In this document: piece after piece, positions 1-6,639 of the stretch
Layout: every line of letters begins with the position of its first letter
How positions within the stretch are numbered: the stretch's first letter is position 1
Assembly: GCA_013816725.1 (NCBI GenBank)
Contig: JACDEA010000090.1
Location: forward strand, 1-7,791
Direction of reading: 5' to 3'
Length of the DNA stretch: 7,791 bases
Source: Actinomycetota bacterium
Lineage (GTDB): Bacteria > Actinomycetota > Acidimicrobiia > Acidimicrobiales > JACDEA01
Made by a program: the position numbers and the translations under genes
Notes under the pieces: model-generated
The model's database searches: none
Told to the model about the DNA's origin: nothing
What the model saw: only the letters and a program-made list of their open reading frames with translations

Positions 1-160
1 ACACGGTGTCGCCCTGCGTGATCCGGCTCTCGGCCAGGTAAAACTTGCCCGTCGGCCCGTTGTCGTCTATGTACACCTGGCGGTTCGCCGCCGCCGCCGG
101 GTACACGCCGGCGCCGATCGTCACCAGCGCGGCGACGACGGCCAGGCGCGCCCAGCGCAT
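1..160 (-). CDS. Secreted protein, probable cupredoxin (N-terminal 53 residues only)
   Basis: The gene starts at the ATG at 160-158 and runs off the left edge of the window, leaving 53 residues. Residues 1-25 form a signal peptide: Arg at 2 and 5, a hydrophobic core (LAVVAALVTIGAGV), then an Ala-rich cleavage region (PAAAA before N26). The exported part begins RQVYIDDNG and reaches ITQGDTV at 47-53. An ITxGDTV strand-turn is how many plastocyanin/azurin-type domains begin, and the neighbouring gene has the matching VTVNPGDKV. I therefore infer a second copper-binding or cupredoxin-fold protein, but the copper ligands lie outside the window. The start ATG shares one base with the TGA of the upstream gene (TGATG), so the two are probably co-transcribed and translationally coupled. 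Another exported beta-sandwich protein is possible. Confidence 0.6.
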   Translation of the reverse strand, partial: MRWARLAVVAALVTIGAGVYPAAAANRQVYIDDNGPTGKFYLAESRITQGDTV

Positions 161-816
161 CAGAGCCGGTTCGCCTGTAGTCGGTAGATGGCGTAACCGC
201 CGGCGCCCAGGACGCCGAGGATCGCGACGACCAGCGCGGCGATGGCCAGGCCGTTGCCTCCGCCGTCACCTTTGGTTTTGATGGCGACCTGACCGGCGGT
301 GGTCGTGGTCTCTTCACTCGTCGTCGTGTCGAGCGCGATCGTCTCGGTGGTCTCGGTGAAACTCGATGATGTCGTCGCACGAGCGGTCGTCGCTGTCGCC
401 CGCGTCGTCGCCACCGGCCGCGCCGTGGTCGTCGTCGGCCGCATCGTCGTGGTGGTCGCCAGTTGCACCACCACGGTTCCGTGCATGCTCGAATGGACAC
501 GGCAGTGGTAGCTGAATGATCCGACGCTGTTGAACGTGTGCTCGAAGACCGACCCCTGCGTCATGCACCCGGAAGCCGGACAGGTCGGACTCGAGTCGAA
601 CGTTTCGGACGACTCCGGGTCGGACGTCACGCTGTGCGGGGTACCGCCGTCTCTATGCGTCCAGACAACCTTGTCGCCGGGATTGACCGTGACGGTCGCC
701 GGCATGAAGCTCGTGTTCTTGATCGAGACGTCGTGCGGCGTCGCCGCCCGGGCGGGGTGGACGCCGAACACCAGGAGAAGCAAAGCCGCCGCCAGTCCGA
801 CCCTGACCGATCGCAT
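160..816 (-). CDS. Membrane-anchored plastocyanin-like type 1 copper protein
   Basis: This 218-residue protein is predicted to be a cell-surface electron-transfer or copper-binding protein. In order: signal peptide 1-24 (RSVR, hydrophobic core, cleavage near ARA|A); cupredoxin domain about 27-119; Thr-rich stalk about 120-175; one transmembrane helix about 190-212; short tail QANRL. The type 1 copper ligands are visible as H61 (PHSV), then C105, H108 and M111 in YHCRVHSSMHG (Cx2Hx2M), so the site looks complete with a methionine axial ligand. C79 and C84 could form a disulfide. The reading frame stays open much further upstream, antisense to the VOC gene, but the signal peptide fixes the ATG at 816. 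There is no Shine-Dalgarno sequence, and a TACATT hexamer sits 7 nt upstream, which suggests a leaderless mRNA. The stop overlaps the next gene's start by one base. The redox partner is unknown. Confidence 0.9.
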   Translation of the reverse strand: MRSVRVGLAAALLLLVFGVHPARAATPHDVSIKNTSFMPATVTVNPGDKVVWTHRDGGTPHSVTSDPESSETFDSSPTCPASGCMTQGSVFEHTFNSVGSFSYHCRVHSSMHGTVVVQLATTTTMRPTTTTARPVATTRATATTARATTSSSFTETTETIALDTTTSEETTTTAGQVAIKTKGDGGGNGLAIAALVVAILGVLGAGGYAIYRLQANRL

Positions 817-829
817 GAAGAAGAATGTA
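817..829 (-). promoter_or_regulatory. Candidate leaderless promoter (-10 TACATT) for the copper-protein gene
   Basis: Read on the minus strand, TACATT (829-824) is followed by 7 nt (CTTCTTC) and then the ATG at 816. TAnnnT placed about 7 nt before a start codon is the usual arrangement for leaderless transcripts in actinobacteria. The absence of any purine-rich ribosome site before this ATG agrees. There is no good -35 hexamer. The element lies in the 45-bp gap between divergent genes. Confidence 0.4.
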
Positions 830-850
830 GCCAGCGAAGTGGCGCGAGAC

Positions 851-854
851 GGAG
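851..854 (+). promoter_or_regulatory. Ribosome binding site of the VOC gene
   Basis: GGAG lies 7 nt upstream of the ATG at 862. It selects this start over the longer open frame that extends back through the antisense of the copper-protein gene. Confidence 0.6.
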
Positions 855-861
855 CACCTCC

Positions 862-1341
862 ATGACCCTGCGCTTGGCCCATACCGCGATCTGCGTGCCC
901 GACGTCGACGCCGCCACCGCCTGGTACGCCGACGTCCTCGGCCTGCGGGTGCTGTCGCCGCCGTACCTGATGGACGGCCGATCGATCGCCGAGGACATGG
1001 GCGAGCTCCTGCCGCCCCCGCCCGCGGTCAAGGCCGCCATCCTCGGCAACGACGACACCGACCACGTCCTGGAGCTGGTCGAGTACCCGAACGCCCCGCC
1101 GGTGACCGAAGCGGACAGTCGCCGCTTCACCGACGTCGGGATCTCGCACGTGGGCCTCTTCTGCGACGACATCACCGCGACGCGTCAAGCGCTCGAGGAC
1201 AACGGCGTCACGTTCCTCACCACTGGGGTGGCCGACATCGCCGGCCTCCGGACGGCCTGGTTCACCGACCCCTGGGGGACGGTATTCATCCTCGTGCAGA
1301 AGCGAAAGCGGCCCGACCACCCGTACTGGCAGCAGTACTAG
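862..1341 (+). CDS. VOC-superfamily (glyoxalase/dioxygenase fold) protein
   Basis: This 159-residue cytoplasmic protein has two beta-alpha-beta-beta-beta modules, the size expected for a single-chain glyoxalase I / methylmalonyl-CoA epimerase / bleomycin-resistance type fold. Module 1 starts LAHTAICVPDVDAATAWYADVLGL (His7 is the usual first metal ligand) and ends HVLELVEY (E71, second ligand). Module 2 starts ISHVGLFCDDI (H96, third ligand) and ends with the DPWGTVFILV strand at 136-145. The canonical DPDGNxxE motif would put the fourth ligand, Glu, at position 143, but Ile is there. The metal site is therefore probably altered or absent, and the reaction cannot be named. A Pro-rich loop (PPPP, 51-54) lies in module 1. 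The start is set by GGAG 7 nt upstream. It is divergent from the copper-protein gene, and its stop overlaps that of the convergent nucleotidyltransferase gene. Confidence 0.87.
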   Translation: MTLRLAHTAICVPDVDAATAWYADVLGLRVLSPPYLMDGRSIAEDMGELLPPPPAVKAAILGNDDTDHVLELVEYPNAPPVTEADSRRFTDVGISHVGLFCDDITATRQALEDNGVTFLTTGVADIAGLRTAWFTDPWGTVFILVQKRKRPDHPYWQQY

Positions 1342-1808
1342 GTCGCGACTTCCTCGCGCAGCGCTTCGAGCACCTCGAGCTCGGCGCGGTCGCGTGGGTG
1401 GCCGGCGGCCCGCTTCATCCTGATCAGGTCGTCGAGCGACGCGACCCGGAAGCCGAACCCGCCCAGGTCAACCACCTCGGATCGGCGGGCGATGTCGGCA
1501 TAGCCGGTGGTGCCGCGTGGCGTACCGATGCAGTCGAGCGGGCCGGCGTCGGTGTCGACGCGGAACGTGTCGACCGTCGCCAAGGCCGCGGTGTCGAGCG
1601 CGGCGTCGCCACCGCGGAGCCGCGCGCCCAGATCGGCGAGCACGCGGGCGAGCGCATCGAGATTGCGCGCCGACCGCGAGTGACATACCTCGACGCCGAT
1701 GCTCACGAGCGGCGACCCGCGTACGGCACCGCCCAACCCGCCCATCAACACCGCGTCGACCTCGCTGCCCGCCAGCGTTCCGAGCAGCCGCCGCGGGTCG
1801 TAGCTCAC
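1338..1808 (-). CDS. Small nucleotidyltransferase-fold protein, toxin-like, with degenerate catalytic motif
   Basis: This 156-residue protein looks like the second partner of a common bacterial HTH/nucleotidyltransferase pair (AbiEii/MNT-like; toxin-antitoxin-like). It shows the family's GG motif and following Ser (MGGLGGAVRGSP, 22-33), the conserved NLDAL...LADLGARLRG helix region (49-66), the third-carboxylate strand (GPLDCIG, D92), and the characteristic C-terminal SLDDLIRMKRAAGHPRD (124-140). Active family members carry DLDIC-type sequence after the GGS motif. Here the segment reads IGVEVCH, so the DxD is replaced by G38 and E40. Metal-dependent nucleotidyl transfer is therefore doubtful. 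The GTG start (1808-1806) overlaps the TGA of the upstream HTH gene by 4 nt (GTGA), implying translational coupling. The TAG stop shares the palindrome CTAG with the VOC gene's stop. Family recognition is from memory of the motif pattern; function as a toxin is inference. Confidence 0.8.
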   Translation of the reverse strand: MSYDPRRLLGTLAGSEVDAVLMGGLGGAVRGSPLVSIGVEVCHSRSARNLDALARVLADLGARLRGGDAALDTAALATVDTFRVDTDAGPLDCIGTPRGTTGYADIARRSEVVDLGGFGFRVASLDDLIRMKRAAGHPRDRAELEVLEALREEVAT

Positions 1809-2080
1809 GCGACCAGCCGCGCCGCGGCGATGGCGGCGTCGAGCCGTTCCCCGGGCGTCAGCACGAGCATCGATCGGATCACTGTGCGGTCCACGCCCCG
1901 GCCTGGCAGCACGCGGAGGCTGAGCTCGACATCGCAGGCCCGGAGGAGCCGGTCGAGCGTGGCGACCCGCACGTCGGCGGCGCCCGACTCGATCCGGGCG
2001 ACGATTGATTGCGACACAGACGCCCTCAGCGCCAGCTCGCGTTGGGTGAGCCTGGCGTCCGAGCGTGCTCGTTTCAGCAG
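1805..2080 (-). CDS. XRE-family HTH regulator (antitoxin-like), start codon damaged or non-canonical
   Basis: The frame encodes a helix-turn-helix domain: LLKRARSDARLTQRELALRA (helices 1-2), SVSQSIVARIESGAA (recognition helix and turn), VATLDRLLRACDVELSLRV (helices 4-5). A C-terminal tail follows with LTPGERLDAAIAAARLVA, typical of the regulator partner of small nucleotidyltransferases. Recognisable sequence reaches back to about 2098 (GDIQAADLLKRAR), with an in-frame stop at 2119-2117, but there is no ATG, GTG or TTG between them. The only standard start is GTG 2017-2015, inside the HTH just before the recognition helix, giving a 70-residue product missing helices 1 and 2. ATG (2103-2101) and GTG (2100-2098) exist in the +1 frame and stop after 9 codons. 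I drew the gene from the first in-frame CTG (2080), giving 91 residues. A one-base deletion, sequencing error or CTG start are alternatives. The 3' end overlaps the nucleotidyltransferase start by 4 nt. Confidence 0.62.
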   Translation of the reverse strand: MLKRARSDARLTQRELALRASVSQSIVARIESGAADVRVATLDRLLRACDVELSLRVLPGRGVDRTVIRSMLVLTPGERLDAAIAAARLVA

Positions 2081-2102
2081 GTCAGCGGCTTGGATATCAC
2101 CA

Positions 2103-2122
2103 TGATAGCGAAAGCGCTATCA
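2103..2122. promoter_or_regulatory. Inverted repeat, candidate operator between the HTH gene and gltB
   Basis: Perfect 8-bp arms TGATAGCG and CGCTATCA are separated by AAAG. A second, overlapping imperfect palindrome, GAAAGCGCTATC (2110-2121), is centred on GCGC and resembles LacI-type operators. The repeat overlaps the out-of-frame ATG of the HTH gene and lies about 50 bp upstream of the gltB start, so it could serve autoregulation of the HTH pair, control of gltB, or both. It is AT-richer than its surroundings. The binding protein is unknown. Confidence 0.45.
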
Positions 2123-2151
2123 ATTTCAGACCGCGGATCGTCGGCCGCAGG

Positions 2152-2157
2152 TACGGT
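2152..2157 (+). promoter_or_regulatory. Candidate leaderless -10 (TACGGT) for gltB
   Basis: TACGGT fits the TAnnnT pattern and ends 6 nt before the gltB ATG, the spacing of leaderless actinobacterial starts. The only Shine-Dalgarno candidate is AGG 12 nt upstream, which is weak and distant. No -35 match is present, and three fixed bases are little evidence. Confidence 0.25.
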
Positions 2158-2163
2158 CCGCCC

Positions 2164-5100
2164 ATGGAGCGTGACGCGTGCGGTATCGGGTTCGTGGCCG
2201 ACGCCACTGGCAACGCCTCCCGGGCGGTGGTGAGCGCGGCCCTGACCGGCCTGGCCTGCATGACCCACCGCGGGGCGGTGGCCGCCGACGCCAAGTCGGC
2301 TGACGGCTCGGGCGTGCTTCTCCCCATCCCCGCCGCGATCTTCGGCGACGGCCACGGCGTGGCCACGCTGTTCCTGCGGGGCGACGATCCCCGCCTCGCG
2401 GTCGAGGCGGCCGCCGCCGCTGAGGGCGTCGCCGTGGTCGACTGGCGCACGCCGCCTACCGACGAGGACCAGCTCGGCGACCAGGCCCGGGCGTCCCGGC
2501 CCCGCATCGTGCAGGCGATCCTCGCCGGCAACGGCACCGGTGGCCGACCCGACGAGCGCACCGCCTTCCGCCTGCGCCGCCGGATCATGGCCGCGACCAC
2601 CGGCGTCTACGTCGCCAGTTGCTCGTTCCGCACCATCGTCTACAAGGGCCTCGTGCAGGCGGCCAGCCTCGGGGCGTTCTACCGCGACCTCGACGACGAG
2701 CGCTTCGTCACCCAGTTCGCCATCTTCCACCAGCGGTTCGCCACCAACACCTCACCCACATGGGAGCGGGCGCAGCCGTTCCGCATGCTGTGTCACAACG
2801 GCGAGATCAACGCCATCGCAGGCAACGTCAACCGCATGCAAGCGCGCTCCGAGCTGGGCACCGAAGAGGCCGGCCTCGGAAGCGAAGACCTGTTCCATCC
2901 GGTCCTCGATGCCAGCACGCCGCTATTCGCGTCGGGCGACTCCGACAGCGGCATCCTCGACGCCACGGTCGAACTCCTGGTGCGGGGCGGCCGCGACATC
3001 CGCCACGCGATAGCAATGCTCGTCCCCGAAGCGTGGGAGGCGAGTCGCGACGTCGATCCGGAAGTGCGGGGCTTCTTCCGGTATCACGCCTGCCTGATGG
3101 AGCCCTGGGACGGACCGGCCGGTCTTGTTTTCACCGACGGCCTGGGCGTCGGCGCGGCACTCGACCGCAACGGCTTGCGTCCCCTCCGCTACGCGATCTG
3201 CGAGGACGGCCTCGTCGTGTGCGCGTCCGAGGCCGGCGCGGTGGACGTCAGCGGTCACGGCTCGGTACGGCGGGGCCGGCTCGGTCCCGGCCAGATGATG
3301 TTCGTGGATCCGAGCCGCGGCGTGCTCCTCGACCAAGAATGCAAGGAGCGCATCGCCGCCGGCGGCACCTACGGCCGCTGGTCGGTCGACGGGTTGCGCC
3401 CCATCCCCGCCGGCCGGCCGATCCTGGAGACCCCGGACCCGGAGTCGATCGAACGCCGCCAGATCGTCCACGGGCTCACCGTCGAGGCGCTGCGCATGAT
3501 GGTCAAGCCCATGGCGGCCGACGCCAAGGAGCCCGTGTTCTCGATGGGTGACGACGCTCCCCTGCCGAACCTGGCCGGGCGCCCTCGGCCGATCCACCAC
3601 TACCTGCGGCAGCGCTTCGCCCAAGTGACCAACCCACCGATCGACCATCTCCGCGAGCGGCTCGTGATGACCCTGCGCACGTTGCTCGGCCCGCGCCAAC
3701 CCGTCCTCAGCGAGCGGCTCGAGGCGGCGCGGCTGCTCGAGCTGGAGACATTCTTCGTGTATCCGTCCACCGTGGCCCTGCTCGAGAACGGCGCCAGCGC
3801 CGACATCGGCTGCGCCCGACTCAACGCGACGTTCAACACCAACACCGGCCCGGGCGGGCTTCGGGCGGCGGTCGACGCGCTCGCCGTCGAAGCCGAGCGC
3901 CTCGTCGCCGAGGATCACACCGGCATCATCGTCGTCGACAACGGCGCGGTGACCGACGACCGGGCGCCGGTCCCTTCGCTGCTCGCCGTCGGCGCAGTGC
4001 ACCAGCGCCTCATCGCCACGGGCCGTCGCGACAAGACGAGCCTGGTGGTGGTGGCCGACGACGCCCACGACGTGCACTTCATCGCCGCGCTTCTCGGCTA
4101 CGGCGCCGACGCCATCTGCCCGCGCCTCGCGCTCGAGACCGTCGCCTCCGACGCCGACCAGGCCGAGGACTCCGGGCTCCTGTCGCCCCAAGCCCAGGAG
4201 AACTTCCAGGCCGCGGCCGAGGACGGCGTGCTGAAAGTGATGTCGAAGATGGGCATCTCGACGGTCGATTCGTACCGGGGCGCGCAGCTGTTCGAAGCCG
4301 TCGGTCTGGCCCCCGAAGTGGTTGACGTGTGCTTCTTCGGCACGCCGTCGATGCTGGGCGGCGTCGGCTGGGTCGCGCTGGGGCAGGACGTACTGAAGTT
4401 GCACGCGGCGTCCGGGCTCGAGAACCCCGGTTACTACCGCGACTCAAAGCGGGGCGGCGAGTACCACACGCACAACAAGGACGTGGTCGACAACCTCACT
4501 GGGCTGGCCGTCGAACGCGCGCTCAACGACACGGCCGCCGCCCACCTTCTCCAGCGGGCGATCGCCGGTGAGAACGACGAGCTGTACGACAAGTTCGCCG
4601 CGCTCGTGCACAGCCGCCCGCCGACGGAGGTGCGCGACCTTCTCGAGTTGGTCCCGGTCGCCAATCCCGTCGCGCTCGACGAGGTGGAACCGGCGACCGA
4701 GATCGTGAGGCGCTTCTCGACAGGGGCCATGAGTCATGGGTCGCTCAGCGCCGAAGCCCACGAGACGCTGGCTCAGGCCATGAACATTCTGGGCGGCCGG
4801 TCGAACTGCGGCGAGGGTGGCGAAGACCCGTACCGCTACCAAACGCGCGGCCAGCGGTGGGGCGACAAGAACAGCCGCATCAAGCAGATCGCCTCGGGGC
4901 GCTTCGGCGTCACCCCCGAATACTGCGCCTTCGCCGACGAATTACAGATCAAAGTGGCGCAGGGCTCGAAGCCCGGTGAGGGCGGCCAGCTCCCTGGCCA
5001 CAAGGTCTCCGATGAGATCGCCCGCCTGCGCCACACGCAGCCCGGCGTCACGCTGATCTCGCCGCCGCCGCACCACGACATCTACTCGATCGAGGATCTG

Positions 5101-6630
5101 GCGCAGCTCATCTACGACCTCAAGCAGGTCAACGGCGCCGAGGTGTCGGTGAAGCTCGTTGCCATCGACGGCGTCGGCACCATCGCCGCCGGCGTGGTCA
5201 AGGCGCTGGCCGACATCGTGCAGATCAGCGGCGCCAACGGCGGAACCGGCGCGTCGCCGTTGTCGTCCATCAAGCACGCGGGCATGCCCTGGGAGCTGGG
5301 GTTGGCCGAGACGCAGCAGGTACTGGTCGAGGAGAAACTGAGGAGCCGCGTCCGCCTGCGCGTGGACGGCGGGTTCATGACCGGCCACGACGTCGTCGTC
5401 GCCGCGCTCCTCGGCGCCGACGAGTTCAGCTTCGGCACCGCGGCCATGGTCGCCGAGGGCTGCATCATGCTGCGCGCCTGCCATCGCGACACCTGCTCCA
5501 CGGGCGTCGCCACCCAGCGCCCGCACCTGCGAGCGAAGTTCCGAGGCACGCCCGAGGGGGTGGCCTCGTACCTCCTGTTCGTCGCCGAAGAGACACGCCG
5601 CCACCTCGCCGCGCTGGGGTTCCGGTCGATGGCCGAGGCGATCGGCCGGGTCGAGCTGCTGCGCCAGAAGAAGCTCGACGGTGATCGCGCCGGCTTCGTC
5701 GCCGAGCGGGCCAACAGCATGAACCTCACGCCGTTGATCACACCGCCGGCCGACGCCACCCTGCCGCGGCGATTTGTAGCCGGCGTTCCTCTGCAGCGCC
5801 CCCGCTCGGAGCTGGGCGACCGGCTCCTGGCCGACGCGTACCGCGGCGTGTGGGAAGGCGACGACTTCGCCCTCGAGTACGCCATCACCAACGCCGATCG
5901 CACCATCGGCGCCGCGCTCGGCGGGGCGATCGCGCTCGAGCACGGCGACCGTGCGCCGCGCGGCACGGTCACAGCCAACTTTCTCGGCGCCGCCGGGCAG
6001 AGCTTCGGTGCCTTCCTCACCGACGGCATCGAACTGCATCTCACCGGCGAGGCCAACGACTACGTCGGCAAGGGAATGGGCGGTGGCCGCGTCGTGATCC
6101 GTCCGCCGGCCGACGACGCGTCCCTCGTCGGCGACGACGGCTGGATCGAACCACCGGTGCTCGCCGGCAACACGTGCCTCTATGGGGCAACCGGCGGCAC
6201 GGTGTTCATCGCCGGCGCGGCCGGCGAACGATTCGGTGTGCGCAACTCCGGTGCCACCGCCGTCGTCGAAGGCGTCGGCGATCATGCGTGCGAGTACATG
6301 ACCGGCGGCACGATCGCCGTCCTCGGGCCCTTCGGGCTGAACATCGGCGCGGGCATGACTGGGGGGACCGCCTTCTTCTGGGACCCCAACGCCCGGCTCG
6401 TCGCCCGGCTGAACTCGGCGCTGGTCGAGGCCGTGCACCCGGACATGGGGCAGGCCGAGGAGTTGCGGTGGCTGGTGGAGCAGCACGTGGAGCTCACCGC
6501 GTCGCGTCGAGGCACGGCGCTGCTGCACAGCTGGCAGAGCGCGGTCGAACATTTCTGGGCCGTGGTCCCGACCGATCGAGTCAAGCGCATCGAAGCCGAA
6601 CACGCCGGGCGCGTCGGCGTGAACGCGTAG
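2164..6630 (+). CDS. gltB: Glutamate synthase (GOGAT), large subunit
   Basis: This 1488-residue cytoplasmic enzyme converts L-glutamine plus 2-oxoglutarate to two L-glutamates, using electrons relayed from the small subunit. Its length matches bacterial GltB (about 1480-1520). Domains in order: class II glutamine amidotransferase about 6-420, with Cys6 as the N-terminal nucleophile after removal of a 5-residue propeptide (MERDA|CGIGFVAD), THRGAV (34-39), QRFATNTSPTW (190-200) and CHNGEIN (210-216); central domain about 430-790 (FAQVTNPPID at 485-494, SYRGAQLFEAVGL near 705); FMN synthase domain about 800-1190 (GAMSHGSLS near 856, NCGEGGED 881-888, SKPGEGGQLPGHKV near 936); 3Fe-4S ligands C1100, C1106, C1111; GXGXG structural domain about 1240-1440 (GQSFGAF 1278-1284, GKGMGGGRVV near 1303). 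The start was chosen because ATG 2164 leaves a short propeptide; the frame is open further upstream without family-like sequence. All catalytic motifs look intact. No gltD follows within the window. Confidence 0.98.
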   Translation: MERDACGIGFVADATGNASRAVVSAALTGLACMTHRGAVAADAKSADGSGVLLPIPAAIFGDGHGVATLFLRGDDPRLAVEAAAAAEGVAVVDWRTPPTDEDQLGDQARASRPRIVQAILAGNGTGGRPDERTAFRLRRRIMAATTGVYVASCSFRTIVYKGLVQAASLGAFYRDLDDERFVTQFAIFHQRFATNTSPTWERAQPFRMLCHNGEINAIAGNVNRMQARSELGTEEAGLGSEDLFHPVLDASTPLFASGDSDSGILDATVELLVRGGRDIRHAIAMLVPEAWEASRDVDPEVRGFFRYHACLMEPWDGPAGLVFTDGLGVGAALDRNGLRPLRYAICEDGLVVCASEAGAVDVSGHGSVRRGRLGPGQMMFVDPSRGVLLDQECKERIAAGGTYGRWSVDGLRPIPAGRPILETPDPESIERRQIVHGLTVEALRMMVKPMAADAKEPVFSMGDDAPLPNLAGRPRPIHHYLRQRFAQVTNPPIDHLRERLVMTLRTLLGPRQPVLSERLEAARLLELETFFVYPSTVALLENGASADIGCARLNATFNTNTGPGGLRAAVDALAVEAERLVAEDHTGIIVVDNGAVTDDRAPVPSLLAVGAVHQRLIATGRRDKTSLVVVADDAHDVHFIAALLGYGADAICPRLALETVASDADQAEDSGLLSPQAQENFQAAAEDGVLKVMSKMGISTVDSYRGAQLFEAVGLAPEVVDVCFFGTPSMLGGVGWVALGQDVLKLHAASGLENPGYYRDSKRGGEYHTHNKDVVDNLTGLAVERALNDTAAAHLLQRAIAGENDELYDKFAALVHSRPPTEVRDLLELVPVANPVALDEVEPATEIVRRFSTGAMSHGSLSAEAHETLAQAMNILGGRSNCGEGGEDPYRYQTRGQRWGDKNSRIKQIASGRFGVTPEYCAFADELQIKVAQGSKPGEGGQLPGHKVSDEIARLRHTQPGVTLISPPPHHDIYSIEDLAQLIYDLKQVNGAEVSVKLVAIDGVGTIAAGVVKALADIVQISGANGGTGASPLSSIKHAGMPWELGLAETQQVLVEEKLRSRVRLRVDGGFMTGHDVVVAALLGADEFSFGTAAMVAEGCIMLRACHRDTCSTGVATQRPHLRAKFRGTPEGVASYLLFVAEETRRHLAALGFRSMAEAIGRVELLRQKKLDGDRAGFVAERANSMNLTPLITPPADATLPRRFVAGVPLQRPRSELGDRLLADAYRGVWEGDDFALEYAITNADRTIGAALGGAIALEHGDRAPRGTVTANFLGAAGQSFGAFLTDGIELHLTGEANDYVGKGMGGGRVVIRPPADDASLVGDDGWIEPPVLAGNTCLYGATGGTVFIAGAAGERFGVRNSGATAVVEGVGDHACEYMTGGTIAVLGPFGLNIGAGMTGGTAFFWDPNARLVARLNSALVEAVHPDMGQAEELRWLVEQHVELTASRRGTALLHSWQSAVEHFWAVVPTDRVKRIEAEHAGRVGVNA

Positions 6631-6639
6631 GCCATACCG

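Noticed and set aside
299..470. Apparent GTCGTC/GTGGTC simple repeat
   Set aside because: This is the coding strand complement of the Thr-rich stalk (ACG/ACC/ACT runs with Ala and Arg); it has no regular period or spacer structure of a tandem or CRISPR array.
538..861. Upstream extension of the VOC frame
   Set aside because: Arg-rich translation antisense to the copper-protein gene; the ATG at 862 has a ribosome site and begins exactly at the VOC fold.
817..1320. Upstream extension of the copper-protein frame
   Set aside because: It is antisense to the VOC gene, lacks domain features, and the signal peptide beginning at 816 marks the true N-terminus.
2090..2123. Sigma70-like hexamers on either strand (TTGATA and TATCAT on minus; TTGGAT and TATCAA on plus)
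   Set aside because: The spacings between the hexamers (10 and 22 nt) do not fit a functional -35/-10 pair; the matches come mainly from the palindrome itself.
2065..2163. Longer gltB start giving 33 more residues
   Set aside because: The extra residues run through the HTH gene's 5' end and the inverted repeat and do not resemble GltB propeptides; ATG 2164 gives the usual short propeptide before Cys.
2923..4404. Long open frame on the minus strand (493 codons) opposite the first half of gltB
   Set aside because: Same reason: a compositional shadow of the glutaminase and central domains, with no family-like motifs.
4942..6603. Long open frame on the minus strand (553 codons) opposite gltB
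   Set aside because: It is antisense to the conserved FMN, 3Fe-4S and GXGXG domains; its product is rich in Arg, Asp, Gly and His with no recognisable domain, as expected for the reverse strand of high-GC coding DNA.
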